The translations under genes and the position numbers were made by a program. This document shows positions 1 to 8,698 of a stretch of DNA of 64,000 nucleotides, one piece after another. This DNA is from Hoylesella enoeca JCM 12259 (GTDB taxonomy: Bacteria > Bacteroidota > Bacteroidia > Bacteroidales > Bacteroidaceae). Numbering within the stretch: position 1 is the first letter of the stretch; every line of letters begins with the position of its first letter. The notes beneath the pieces were generated by a model. It made no database searches, was not told the DNA's origin, and saw only the letters and a program-made list of their open reading frames with translations. Where the stretch lies: contig NZ_BAIX01000006.1 of NCBI RefSeq assembly GCF_000613405.1, forward strand, positions 40,413 through 104,412, read 5' to 3'.

Positions 1-284
1 AGCCGCCGTCCGAGCGTTCGATTCTCGCGGTTTGCATCGATGGTGCGGGCAATGAGATAATCGCTCACCGTGACGATAGCCAAAAGAAAGAAATAGAATC
101 CGCTGCTTTTGTAATAGAAATAATAGGAGAATGCTGTCACAAAAAGCAATCGTGCCGTGAGTTTACGCTGCAACAACATATAAACGAACGTGAACCCGAG
201 AAACAGCACGAGAAAAAGTCCGCTCGAAAAGATCATCGGTTCGTGCGGGTTATATGTCAGTTGAGTCAGGATTTTGTCTATCAT
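1..284 (-). CDS. MBOAT-family membrane O-acyltransferase, N-terminal part
   Basis: Only the first ~94 codons are inside the window; the gene runs off the left edge. The start ATG is at 284-282. The translated end shows closely spaced hydrophobic segments (FSSGLFLVLFLGFTFVYML, then LLFVTAFSYYFYYK, then a third before VSDYLIARTID), the typical start of AlgI/DltB-like membrane-bound O-acyltransferases, which move acyl groups across the inner membrane onto polysaccharides. Its start overlaps the stop of the upstream SGNH hydrolase gene by four bases (ATGA), so the two are probably translationally coupled. MBOAT plus a secreted SGNH partner is the usual O-acetylation pair. The acceptor glycan cannot be told from this window. 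Confidence 0.8.
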   Translation of the reverse strand, partial: MIDKILTQLTYNPHEPMIFSSGLFLVLFLGFTFVYMLLQRKLTARLLFVTAFSYYFYYKSSGFYFFLLAIVTVSDYLIARTIDANRENRTLGRR

Positions 285-1672
285 TGTCTTTCGAGCGTTA
301 TCCGGCGTTTGTAGTTTTCGAGTCCGGCGGTGAACGAGGGGAAGACTTTCCGAGCTACATAAGCCCCGCCTCCGTAACTCAAATGGGCATAATCCTTGTT
401 GGCCATGCGCTTATCCACCAAGCGTTTCATGCTCTCTGCGCCGCCCATTGCCTGATAGAGATTGAGGAATGAGACCTTGGTCACGGCAGCCATCTGCTGT
501 TGGAATGCCGTGAGATGTTCCACTTCTTTCAACGTGCGGATGCCATCGGCCGACCGACCGTCGCGATCCGACACACTCATGATCAAGATGCTGGCCTGCG
601 GAAATGCTTCGCGCAGGTGACCGATGGCTCTTCCCATATTCCTCGCATACTGTTTCATCACGCTGTTGGGATTGCCTTGCACAGCCACGTTGAGACCAAA
701 CCCCACGATGATCAGATCATAAGGCCTGAGCCGAGCAAAGTCTTTCAGCGTGTTGATGGGAATGTTTCGCAGCGTCAGCCCATTGGATCCGCGCAGGCTC
801 AGATTGTCGAGAATCACACCACGATCCGATTCCAGAGACGCGCCAAACAAGTAAGTGCCGGCCCCGACACTGTCGAACCGGTAACGCACGCTACTGGTCG
901 CATGGCGAAAGACCGTTTCTTGCACGCCGTTTAACGGTTGGACGCATTGCAACTGACACTTGTTTGCATCGCCGGTAACGGTTACTTGCAAGCCACTCGA
1001 TGTGGAGAGATAGAGCCGGGCCACATCCCAACGCGTGGACTTCGATTTATAGCGCGTGCCCATGGCCGTCATCACGGCTCCTTTCGAGGGTACAAAATAG
1101 CGTTCGTTGATGCCCTGCCGCCCTCGATCAAACGGCTTTTTCATCACTGCATAAGTAGCAAGCCCGTTGCTCTTTTGCATCACCGTGCGACGAACCACAC
1201 CCGACATCAGCGCACAATCAATCCATCCCACGCCGTTTCCGCCGAATTTCTGCTGAAACATTTCGCGCAAATCGCAGGTCAGAATATCTCCCTCGATGAA
1301 CGAATCGCCGAAATAGGCGATGCGAACAGGCCTATTCAACTTGCCGACAGTGGTCAACGAACGATAGAAATGATCCATTCCGCCGGCCGATCCGCCCGAA
1401 TAGTCGACGATGGGAGTCACACCTTTGGGCCAAATCTCTTGAAATGCCACGCGCTTTCCATGCACGTCGGCCGTCAAGACAGGCTTAGGCGGTGCCGGAC
1501 GAGGAATGACGTCCACGTCTTTTTCATCGAGTTTGTAAGGTGAAATATCGCTGAGGAGGTTGACTTTGCGCAATTCTGTGCCGCCGATTGACAACGAGGG
1601 TAAGGCGTGCATCAGCAAAAGAACCGATACGATGAGACCTACCAATGCAAAAGTTCTGACTGACTGGTTCAT
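281..1672 (-). CDS. SGNH/GDSL hydrolase-family protein, partner of the MBOAT acyltransferase
   Basis: 463 residues. An N-terminal hydrophobic segment (residues ~8-28) serves as signal anchor, so the protein is likely periplasmic. The SGNH block I is at residues ~120-128 (YFGDSFIEG, candidate nucleophile Ser124), and a C-terminal D-Y-A-H lies before LSYGGGAY, matching the DxxH block V that supplies the catalytic Asp and His. Such proteins act with MBOAT transporters to transfer or remove O-acetyl groups on surface polysaccharides. It sits 4 bp after folK and overlaps the MBOAT gene by 4 bp. Family assignment rests on the motifs; substrate is unknown. Confidence 0.8.
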   Translation of the reverse strand: MNQSVRTFALVGLIVSVLLLMHALPSLSIGGTELRKVNLLSDISPYKLDEKDVDVIPRPAPPKPVLTADVHGKRVAFQEIWPKGVTPIVDYSGGSAGGMDHFYRSLTTVGKLNRPVRIAYFGDSFIEGDILTCDLREMFQQKFGGNGVGWIDCALMSGVVRRTVMQKSNGLATYAVMKKPFDRGRQGINERYFVPSKGAVMTAMGTRYKSKSTRWDVARLYLSTSSGLQVTVTGDANKCQLQCVQPLNGVQETVFRHATSSVRYRFDSVGAGTYLFGASLESDRGVILDNLSLRGSNGLTLRNIPINTLKDFARLRPYDLIIVGFGLNVAVQGNPNSVMKQYARNMGRAIGHLREAFPQASILIMSVSDRDGRSADGIRTLKEVEHLTAFQQQMAAVTKVSFLNLYQAMGGAESMKRLVDKRMANKDYAHLSYGGGAYVARKVFPSFTAGLENYKRRITLERQ

Positions 1673-1676
1673 TCGT

Positions 1677-2087
1677 TTATTTCAAAATCTCTTGTAACGG
1701 ACGCATCACAAAATCGCGTTCGTGCATCAATGGGTGCGGGATATGCAAGTCGGGTTCGTCTATTTCAATATCATCATAAAGCAGAATATCAATGTCTATG
1801 ATACGGTCGTGGTATTGCCGATTGGTCGATTTATGCGTCCGCCCCATCTCGTGCTCGATGTGTTGCGTGGTTTCCAATACACGACGCGGACTCAACGATG
1901 TGCTGACACGCACGGCGGCATTGATAAAATCATTGGCCGAAACGAATCCCCACGGTTTCGTTTCCAGCAGAGACGATTGTCGCTCAACCGTTCCCACTTC
2001 TTTGCCAATACGCTTCACAGCTTCGCGAATGGTCTCGCGACGATCGCCGAGATTGGTTCCCAAAGCTAAATATACAGTGTGCATCAC
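1677..2087 (-). CDS. folK: 2-amino-4-hydroxy-6-hydroxymethyldihydropteridine diphosphokinase
   Basis: 136 residues, slightly shorter than the E. coli enzyme. It transfers pyrophosphate from ATP to 6-hydroxymethyl-7,8-dihydropterin in folate synthesis. Family signatures seen: the N-terminal YLALGTNLGDR, the central SSLLETKPWGF, and the D-I-D-I-L-L-Y-D stretch with Mg-binding aspartates followed by IPHPLMHERDFVM. It lies 6 bp downstream of queA and 4 bp upstream of the SGNH gene in the same minus-strand operon. Confidence 0.95.
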   Translation of the reverse strand: MMHTVYLALGTNLGDRRETIREAVKRIGKEVGTVERQSSLLETKPWGFVSANDFINAAVRVSTSLSPRRVLETTQHIEHEMGRTHKSTNRQYHDRIIDIDILLYDDIEIDEPDLHIPHPLMHERDFVMRPLQEILK

Positions 2088-2093
2088 GCCCGA

Positions 2094-3275
2094 TCAATCG
2101 TCAAGAATCAAAAGCGCATCACCATAACAACCAAACTTATAGCCATTTTCAACAGCCAGTTCATAAGCTTTCATCACCAAGTCATATCCACCGAAAGCCG
2201 CCGTAGACATCAACAATGTCGACATAGGATGATAGAAGTTGGCTATCATGGTGTCGGCGATGTTGAAATCATACGGTGGAAAGATGAAACGATTGGTCCA
2301 ACCGTCATACTCTTTCAACTGTCCGTCTGTACCGGCAGCCGTTTCCATGGCCTTAACCATACTCGTCCCAACGGCGCAAATATGGTGACCGGCGGCCTTG
2401 GTGCGATTAACAATGTCGCAGGCTTCGGCCGAAATGATCATCTGTTCGGAGTCCATCTTATGTTTAGTAAGGTCTTCCACTTCGATGCTACGAAAGTTTC
2501 CGAGTCCGCAATGCAACGTAATATAAGCGAAGTTAATGCCCCTGATCTCCATTCTTTTCAGCATTTCGCGACTGAAATGCAATCCGGAAACCGGCGCAGT
2601 GACTGCTCCCTCGTTCTTGGCGTATATGGTTTGGAAGTCTTCTAAATCTTCCTTGGTTGCAGGTCGATCTAAATTGCCGTCTGCATCTTTATGATCAATG
2701 ATGTAATGAGGTAATGGAGCCGCTCCCAAAGCAAACAATTCGCGTTTGAATTCATCGTGAGGACAGTCGTAAAGAAACCTTAACGTGCGGCCGCGACTGG
2801 TGGTATTGTCGATCACTTCGGCCACCATCGTACCGCTGTCATCAAAAAACAGCTTGTTGCCAATGCGTATTTTACGGGCCGGTTCGACAAGAACGTCCCA
2901 GAGTCTCATCTCTGCATTGAGCTCGCGAAGCAGAAAAACCTCGATCTTCGAGTCTGTTTTCTCCTTCATTCCGTATAGTCGTGCGGGGAAAACTTTGGTA
3001 TCATTGAACACGAAAGTATCGTTTTCGTCGAAATAATCGAGTACATTTCGGAAATCCAAAAACTCACCTTCGATGGGCTTTCCTTTCTTATCTTTCTTGT
3101 ACATATCGATGGTTTGCGACTTCCGATGCAGTACCATCAAGCGGCATTCATCCCTACGCGTAACGCGAACCGACTCTTCCAAGCCGTCATCATTCGTTAC
3201 TGAGTGGATGATACTATGCGGATAGAGTGCGATTTGCTCCTCGGGTAGTTTGAATTTAAATTGTGATAGCTTCAT
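2094..3275 (-). CDS. queA: S-adenosylmethionine:tRNA ribosyltransferase-isomerase
   Basis: 393 residues, longer than the ~350 of the E. coli protein, as is usual in Bacteroidota. QueA transfers and isomerises the ribosyl part of SAM onto 7-aminomethyl-7-deazaguanine in tRNA, giving epoxyqueuosine. Diagnostic stretches are [12 protein letters not shown] near the N-terminus, [11 protein letters not shown], the [12 protein letters not shown] motif at mid-protein, [22 protein letters not shown], and RFIFPPYDF near the C-terminus. It lies between truB (13 bp upstream) and folK. Confidence 0.96.
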   Translation of the reverse strand: MKLSQFKFKLPEEQIALYPHSIIHSVTNDDGLEESVRVTRRDECRLMVLHRKSQTIDMYKKDKKGKPIEGEFLDFRNVLDYFDENDTFVFNDTKVFPARLYGMKEKTDSKIEVFLLRELNAEMRLWDVLVEPARKIRIGNKLFFDDSGTMVAEVIDNTTSRGRTLRFLYDCPHDEFKRELFALGAAPLPHYIIDHKDADGNLDRPATKEDLEDFQTIYAKNEGAVTAPVSGLHFSREMLKRMEIRGINFAYITLHCGLGNFRSIEVEDLTKHKMDSEQMIISAEACDIVNRTKAAGHHICAVGTSMVKAMETAAGTDGQLKEYDGWTNRFIFPPYDFNIADTMIANFYHPMSTLLMSTAAFGGYDLVMKAYELAVENGYKFGCYGDALLILDD

Positions 3276-3288
3276 TATTTATTCTCCT

Positions 3289-3990
3289 TTACTGTTCAAT
3301 GTTTTGTCGGTCGAGCCATTCCTGAAAATGATTGTAGTCGATACACTGCGCCAATCGTACGTCGCCTACGCGTGTACGGCACAGCGAAGTGAGGTAAGCA
3401 CCACTGCCGAGAGCCCGTCCGATGTCGCGTGCCAACGCCCGAATATAAGTCCCTTTGCCGCAAACCACACGGATACTCATCTGCATCGACATCCGATCAA
3501 AGGCAGTCAGCTCGATCTCATCAATCTGCACGGTTTTCGGTTTAAGCTCAACCTCCTTGCCTTTACGCCTTAAATCATAGGCGCGATCACCATTTATCTT
3601 GCACGCACTGTACGAAGGTGGCACCTGTTCGATGATTCCAACAAACTGTTTGAGTGTTTCTTCGATTAGCTCTCGCGTAATATGATTTGTCGGGAAAACA
3701 GCATTTACAGGATGTTCCATATCATAACTCGCGGTAGTTGCGCCCAATTGAAGAGTCGCAATATATTCTTTTGTGTGTCGTTGCAGGCTTTCTATCTGCT
3801 TCGTTGCACGTCCGGTACATAAAATCAAGACACCTGTAGCCAAGGGATCGAGCGTTCCTGCATGTCCCGTTTTCACCCGTTTGACACCCAACTTCTGCGA
3901 AATCAAATAGCGAATATGGGCCAGTGCCCCAAAACTCGACAGTCGGTAAGGCTTATTAATATAGATAATTTCTCCTTCGTTGAAATTCAT
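3289..3990 (-). CDS. truB: tRNA pseudouridine-55 synthase
   Basis: 233 residues. It makes pseudouridine 55 in the T-loop of tRNAs. The catalytic block is clear: [19 protein letters not shown], with the catalytic Asp in TLDPLATG. Further family blocks are [21 protein letters not shown] and the [14 protein letters not shown] motif. The C-terminal PUA domain of longer homologues is short or missing. Its start directly abuts the stop of uppP (no spacer). Confidence 0.96.
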   Translation of the reverse strand: MNFNEGEIIYINKPYRLSSFGALAHIRYLISQKLGVKRVKTGHAGTLDPLATGVLILCTGRATKQIESLQRHTKEYIATLQLGATTASYDMEHPVNAVFPTNHITRELIEETLKQFVGIIEQVPPSYSACKINGDRAYDLRRKGKEVELKPKTVQIDEIELTAFDRMSMQMSIRVVCGKGTYIRALARDIGRALGSGAYLTSLCRTRVGDVRLAQCIDYNHFQEWLDRQNIEQ

Positions 3991-4851
3991 TTAGTCTACC
4001 ATTACTAATGAGTGTCCCAATAAAAGCCATACAATGATGAATCCTCCGACAATAATCCGATAAACGCCGAACGCTTGGAAACCATACTTGGTGAGGAAAG
4101 CCACAAAACCTTTGATGGCCAGCAGTGCCACGAAAAAGGCTACAACACTGCCCAAGAGTAATGTTCCGAGATGATCGACAAATACGCCCGTGTCACCGGT
4201 TTCGTGCATTCGGAGCACCATTTTCAGCACATCGAGACACGTTGCGGCAAACATCGTGGGTACGGCAAGGAAAAACGAGAACTCAGCTGCATCTTTTCGG
4301 GTGAGCTTCTGGGCCATTCCGCCAACAATGGTAGCCATTGATCGAGATACGCCCGGTATCATTGCGATACACTGAAAGAGTCCGATGTACAGTGCTCGAC
4401 GCGTTGTCAACACCGTGTTTTCACGGCCTTTGTCGAACAATCGGTCGCAAAAGAGCATAAAAACACCGCCTAATACCAGCATCACTGCAACCACCATCAC
4501 CGATCCCAAGAGTCTGTCGATAACACCATTGAGCAGTCCGCCAATAACCATTGCAGGTAGAAAAGCTACGAGGAGTTTGTAATAGAAATTCCATTTGTGC
4601 AGAAATCGCTGCACATTCGATGCGCTTTCGGATGCCGGACTGTGGTCAAGTCGGAAGAAACGACGCCAATACAGCACCACAACCGACAGTATGGCACCGA
4701 ACTGAATGATAACAGTGAACGCCTTGACAAACTCATCGCTGGGGATGCCCAACAAGCTTTGTGTGATTATCATATGCCCGGTCGACGACACGGGAAGAAA
4801 CTCTGTCAATCCTTCTACAATTGCCAGAATAATCGTTTGCAATATAGTCAT
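3991..4851 (-). CDS. uppP: Undecaprenyl-diphosphatase
   Basis: 286 residues with about eight hydrophobic segments. It dephosphorylates undecaprenyl pyrophosphate at the membrane to recycle the lipid carrier for peptidoglycan and O-antigen. Both BacA/UppP signatures are present: [17 protein letters not shown] at residues ~14-30 and [10 protein letters not shown] followed by [11 protein letters not shown]. Stop of the upstream DUF3098 gene and this start share one base (TGATG), so coupling is likely. Confidence 0.96.
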   Translation of the reverse strand: MTILQTIILAIVEGLTEFLPVSSTGHMIITQSLLGIPSDEFVKAFTVIIQFGAILSVVVLYWRRFFRLDHSPASESASNVQRFLHKWNFYYKLLVAFLPAMVIGGLLNGVIDRLLGSVMVVAVMLVLGGVFMLFCDRLFDKGRENTVLTTRRALYIGLFQCIAMIPGVSRSMATIVGGMAQKLTRKDAAEFSFFLAVPTMFAATCLDVLKMVLRMHETGDTGVFVDHLGTLLLGSVVAFFVALLAIKGFVAFLTKYGFQAFGVYRIIVGGFIIVWLLLGHSLVMVD

Positions 4852-5087
4852 CAGTCGTTCGGTTCGTCTTTGGGTTTACGAATGATAGCATAAATCATCG
4901 AAACAAAACCGACAAGGCAAACAATCGGGGCCACTTTGATACGCCGTACACTGAAAATAGTCGGGTCGAAGTGCGTATCCGTAGAGCTGCCTCCACTCAT
5001 CAAGACGAATCCGATGATAACTATCAGCATCCCGACAGCTAACAGCAGGAAGTTGATTCGATCAAAAGCAAAGTTTCTTTTATCCAT
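4851..5087 (-). CDS. DUF3098-family small membrane protein
   Basis: 78 residues with two predicted transmembrane segments ([20 protein letters not shown] and [18 protein letters not shown]) joined by a ~25-residue loop. The position between ftsX and uppP and the sequence (MSGG...DPTIFS.RRI..AP) match the Bacteroidota DUF3098 family, which is conserved next to ftsX. No function is established; the neighbourhood suggests a link to division or envelope work. Confidence 0.82.
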   Translation of the reverse strand: MDKRNFAFDRINFLLLAVGMLIVIIGFVLMSGGSSTDTHFDPTIFSVRRIKVAPIVCLVGFVSMIYAIIRKPKDEPND

Positions 5088-5159
5088 AATTAATCGTTTA
5101 TCTGTGCGAGAAGTTAAGATAATATACTTAATTCCCCGACTCCTTTAACTCCTTAATTC

Positions 5160-6041
5160 CTATATATTATATAACTCTCCGGCCTTCATTCGCAAGAACT
5201 TATTGACCGAAATATAGGCACACAATGCTGTGAGAACAATCCCGAACAGAATCACCGAGGCCCCTGTGATGGCCATTATTTCCCAAGTGACGATACCGAG
5301 AACGTCTGGTTCATAATTGAAAAGTGCACAGACGCAACCGGCTAACACGGCATCGGCCAGCAAAGCAGCTAAAATGCCCGATAGAACTGCCCTCCGAACA
5401 AATGGGCCTCGTATAAATCCCCACGACGCGCCGACCAATTTCATGGTGTGAATGGAGAATCTTCGAGCGTAGATTCCTAATCTGATGGTGTTATTGATGA
5501 GCGTAAATGAAACGAAAGTAAGCAGTATTGCCAAGACGAGCCACACAAAACCGATCTTCGTCAGATTCTGATTCACTTTCTCGATCAGATCTTTCTGATA
5601 AGTGATTTCACTCACTTTGGGATACTTTTTCAGTTCGGCAGAAACCCATCTCAATGAGTCGTTATTGGCATAATCGGATTTCAGCGTCAGTTCTATCGAC
5701 GGAGGAAAAGGGTTTATGCCGTTGGTGAACTCCGAAGGATCTGTTCCCATCTCGCGAATCGCTTCTTTGAGCGACTGCTCTTTACTGATATACGTGATAT
5801 TCTTGATGTAAGGGCGCGCACCGAGCGATGCCACAATCTTCTGTGCTTCGGGATGGGTCATGTCTTGGTCAAGCATCATCGTAACCACCAGATTCTCTTT
5901 CACATAAGCCGAAAGACGCTCACCCGTAAGCACGGAAAACACGACCAATCCTAATAATATCAACACCAAAGCTGTGCTGATGCATAAAGTTACGGCCTGC
6001 AAACCATGCCGGCTGCGGGCTTTATTGCGCTTCTTTCTCAT
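5160..6041 (-). CDS. ftsX: Cell division protein FtsX (permease-like)
   Basis: 293 residues. One transmembrane segment near the N-terminus (ALVLILLGLVVFSVL), a periplasmic domain of ~130 residues with Y-I-K-N-I-T-Y-I-S-K-E-Q typical of FtsX, then three more transmembrane segments. With the ATPase FtsE it forms an ABC-type complex controlling peptidoglycan hydrolases at the septum. No ftsE is nearby, which is normal in Bacteroidota. First gene of the minus-strand operon that continues to the left edge; a -7 promoter box lies ~32 bp upstream. Confidence 0.93.
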   Translation of the reverse strand: MRKKRNKARSRHGLQAVTLCISTALVLILLGLVVFSVLTGERLSAYVKENLVVTMMLDQDMTHPEAQKIVASLGARPYIKNITYISKEQSLKEAIREMGTDPSEFTNGINPFPPSIELTLKSDYANNDSLRWVSAELKKYPKVSEITYQKDLIEKVNQNLTKIGFVWLVLAILLTFVSFTLINNTIRLGIYARRFSIHTMKLVGASWGFIRGPFVRRAVLSGILAALLADAVLAGCVCALFNYEPDVLGIVTWEIMAITGASVILFGIVLTALCAYISVNKFLRMKAGELYNI

Positions 6042-6072
6042 TCCCCAAGCTGCTATTACACCAAATCGGTTG

Positions 6073-6080
6073 CAAAGTAA
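6073..6080 (-). promoter_or_regulatory. Possible -7 element for the ftsX operon
   Basis: Reads TTACTTTG on the minus strand, one mismatch from TAnnTTTG, ~32 bp before the ftsX start. The -33 element was not identified. Confidence 0.5.
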
Positions 6081-6107
6081 CGAAAAAAAGTAGGATAAAA
6101 CGAGAGA

Positions 6108-6231
6108 TTAACTACTATTAACGCGAAAACAACGGTTCATAAATGCCATTGCAAACTGCATCGAATTGCACGACAACTAAGCATTAATCGGCACACAAGT
6201 AACGGTTGGTTGCGCTACGATTAACGCTTAA
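6108..6231. repeat. 22-bp-pitch dyad array (ftsX-lpxA gap)
   Basis: The 390-bp gap 6042-6431 holds no gene. It contains a row of short dyads: TTAA..TTAA centred near 6114.5, AAC..GTT near 6132.5, TGCA-aac-TGCA at 6155, CGA..TCG near 6180.5, CAA..TTG near 6204 and TTAA-cgc-TTAA at 6226. Centres are 18-25 bp apart. The cores CATTAATCGG, GTAACGGTTG and TTAACGCTTAA match the other 22-bp arrays in this window. Confidence 0.6.
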
Positions 6232-6372
6232 CGGCAAAGTGGTTTCTATTGAGTTGAAAATCGATCGAGTAGAGAATTCGGCGGAAATGATTGCAAACCT
6301 TATCTTATCGGATCTTTAAACAAACAAGGAGTCTACATGATTCAACTTGGCTGCGAATCAATCTGAAATCAA

Positions 6373-6402
6373 AGAAGGGCAGACCTCACGGTCAGCCCTT
6401 CT
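6373..6402 (-). terminator. Intrinsic terminator after lpxA
   Basis: Stem AGAAGGGC-A-GACC / GGTC-A-GCCCTTCT with a four-base loop (TCAC on plus) and one A-A mismatch; on the minus strand it is followed by TTTGATTTC. It lies 30 bp after the lpxA stop. Confidence 0.75.
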
Positions 6403-6431
6403 ACAAATAAAGCAAGATGCAGAGGTATGAG

Positions 6432-7214
6432 CTACATCTTACTGATTATTCCTTTCTTCGTTGCATTGATAAAGTTCACGATGTTACGTATTTCCGGACT
6501 GTCGGGAACTTGTTCGTTGATCTGTATCACGGCGTCGAACACGCTGGTTTGACCATGAAAAACCAATCTGTAAGCATTCGCAACGTGTTTCTGAATCTTA
6601 TCAGAGATACCGTCTTCGGTCATCATCACGGTGTTGGGTCCGCCGTAAGCAACGGGATATCCGCCAACGATGATATAGGGCGGGACATCCTTTGAGAGAG
6701 TGGTTCCGGCCTGAATAGCCGCCCGCTGACCTACGCGTGTGCCGGCTTTTTCGACAACATTGCTGGAGAAAATGGCTCCGTCGCCGATCTCGCAATCACC
6801 GGCAATCTTGGTTCCGTAACCGAAGATGCAACCGTTTCCAACCTTCGTGTCGTGCGAAATATGCGCCCCCTCCATCAGGAAATTATCGTTTCCGATAACG
6901 GTTTGACCACCTGTGTGGGTCGCACGATTGATCACCACGTTCTCGCGGATGATATTATTGTTGCCGATAATCAGTTTGGTTTTCTCTCCCGTGAAGTCGA
7001 AATCCTGCGGAAGAGCGCCGATCACGGATCCTTGGTGCACCTTGTTGTGCGCGCCCAACCGTGAACCGTTGAGTATCGAGACAAAAGGAAAGATGACACA
7101 ATTGTCTCCGATCTCCACGTCGGTCTCTATATACACAAAGGGAAATATCTTACAGTTGTCCCCGATCTTCGCTTTGGGGGAGATTTCTGCCTTTGGACTT
7201 ATCTCGCTTGCCAT
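6432..7214 (-). CDS. lpxA: Acyl-ACP--UDP-N-acetylglucosamine O-acyltransferase
   Basis: 260 residues of left-handed beta-helix hexapeptide repeats (I-G-D-N-C, V-E-I-G-D-N-C, I-I-G-N-N-N-I) followed by an alpha-helical C-terminal tail. It catalyses the first step of lipid A synthesis. Diagnostic pieces are GSVIGALPQDFDF, the catalytic-His block GAHISHDTKVGN, and VVGGYPVAYGGPN near the C-terminal part. The N-terminus carries a doubled ISPKAEISPKAKIG. In most Bacteroidota lpxA follows lpxD and lpxC-fabZ; here it follows a TolC-type gene by 86 bp, so it may be read from the efflux operon or from a promoter in the T-rich spacer. Confidence 0.95.
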   Translation of the reverse strand: MASEISPKAEISPKAKIGDNCKIFPFVYIETDVEIGDNCVIFPFVSILNGSRLGAHNKVHQGSVIGALPQDFDFTGEKTKLIIGNNNIIRENVVINRATHTGGQTVIGNDNFLMEGAHISHDTKVGNGCIFGYGTKIAGDCEIGDGAIFSSNVVEKAGTRVGQRAAIQAGTTLSKDVPPYIIVGGYPVAYGGPNTVMMTEDGISDKIQKHVANAYRLVFHGQTSVFDAVIQINEQVPDSPEIRNIVNFINATKKGIISKM

Positions 7215-7300
7215 ATTTTCAGTTTTTAAGTTTATGAGTTTTGGGGTCTGTGAATTATGCAGTTGTTATGTTTGTGAGTGCATTCCAACAATCAACTCGA

Positions 7301-8689
7301 TTACTTGGCGCCTCCTCCTAACGCTTGATAAAGATTCACCACAGCCTGCATCTTATTGAAATCATCTGTCACTTTGGCGAGTTCTGCATTGAGAAGACTC
7401 TGCTGGGCAGTGATCACTTCAAGATAGGTGCTACTCGATTGATTGAGCAATTGCTTGGTATCCTCCACGTTTTGTTTAAGAGTGGCGATGCGTTTAGCTT
7501 CCAATCGACTCTTCTCTTCGGCCGAATTGTAAACGACGAGCGCATTGCTCACCTCGCTTCCAGCACTCAGAATGGCGTATTGCCACTTGTTATAAGCCTG
7601 CTCATATTGCGCTTTGGCCACTTTAAGTCCTGCAATGATCTGTCCGTGTTGGAATATTGGCTGCACCAAACTACCCACAGCTGACAACAACCATTTACCC
7701 GGATTAACGATACCCATGCCCGAACTGTTGGTGAATATGCCCGAACCGGAGATCGTTAAGTTAGGATAGAATTTGCCGCGAGCCGTTTTTACATTATAGA
7801 AACACTGCGCCAAAGACATCTCGGCATAGTGAACGTCGGGACGATTATTGAGCATTCGGATACCAATACCCGTCGATAAATTGGTGGGCAACGACTGATC
7901 TTCGAGTTTGCCACGCATAATCGTCTGTGCAGGTTGACCTAACAACAACGAGAGAGAGTTCTCGATTTCGCGGATTTGCCGTTGGAGATCCACGCGCTGA
8001 GTCTGAACCGAATAGTAATTGGCCTCTGCACTCTGTACACCTGTGGATCGGACACGTCCCAGATCTTTCTGAATCTTCATCAGTTCCCATGTATCTTTGG
8101 TAAGATTTTCCATGTCTGTGACGATCGCTAATTGTCGGTCGAGCATCAAAAGGGTGTAATACATATTGGCAATACCGCTGATCACATTAGTTTTGACAAC
8201 CAACTGATAATCTCGTGTACCCAAAAGCGCCATCTGAGAACTGCGTTTTTGCGAGAGTAGATTGCCGAAAAGATCGATTGACCAACTTGCTGCGATAGGC
8301 AACTGATAGGTTTTCGTGGCCTTGTTCCCATCCCATGAAGCGATCGTTCCTTGCGGAGAGAATGTGAACGAAGGCACAAATGCCAGTCTCGCTGCTTTGA
8401 GTTGGGCTTCTGCCATCTTCACATTGAGGACGGCATTGAGTAAATCTGTGTTGTTGGCCAATCCTCGTTCGATCAGCGTTTGCAGCTGAGGATCGGTGAA
8501 AACCGTGCGCCATGGCATATCGCCGAAGCTCGAAGTGTCGGCCACGGCTAATGTATCGGTAGCCGAAACAGCGTCGCGCACCAATCCGCGTGCATTGACA
8601 TCGGGTCGCTCATACTTACCGTAGAGACTCTTACAACCAGTGAACGTCACTGCCGCAAGCCCCAGAATGATTATATTTTTAATCTTCAT
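7301..8689 (-). CDS. TolC-family outer-membrane efflux lipoprotein (NodT type)
   Basis: 462 residues. Lipoprotein signal with lipobox F-T-G-C at residues ~16-19. The rest shows the two-fold outer-membrane-factor repeat: helical stretches (NTDLLNAVLNVKMAEAQLKAARLAFVP) and paired strands (SWSIDLFG; NNRPDVHYAEMSLA..N..TARG.FYPNLTISG). It forms the outer-membrane channel of an RND pump and is encoded 9 bp after the pump gene. Substrate unknown. Confidence 0.93.
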   Translation of the reverse strand: MKIKNIIILGLAAVTFTGCKSLYGKYERPDVNARGLVRDAVSATDTLAVADTSSFGDMPWRTVFTDPQLQTLIERGLANNTDLLNAVLNVKMAEAQLKAARLAFVPSFTFSPQGTIASWDGNKATKTYQLPIAASWSIDLFGNLLSQKRSSQMALLGTRDYQLVVKTNVISGIANMYYTLLMLDRQLAIVTDMENLTKDTWELMKIQKDLGRVRSTGVQSAEANYYSVQTQRVDLQRQIREIENSLSLLLGQPAQTIMRGKLEDQSLPTNLSTGIGIRMLNNRPDVHYAEMSLAQCFYNVKTARGKFYPNLTISGSGIFTNSSGMGIVNPGKWLLSAVGSLVQPIFQHGQIIAGLKVAKAQYEQAYNKWQYAILSAGSEVSNALVVYNSAEEKSRLEAKRIATLKQNVEDTKQLLNQSSSTYLEVITAQQSLLNAELAKVTDDFNKMQAVVNLYQALGGGAK

Positions 8690-8698
8690 AACCTTATC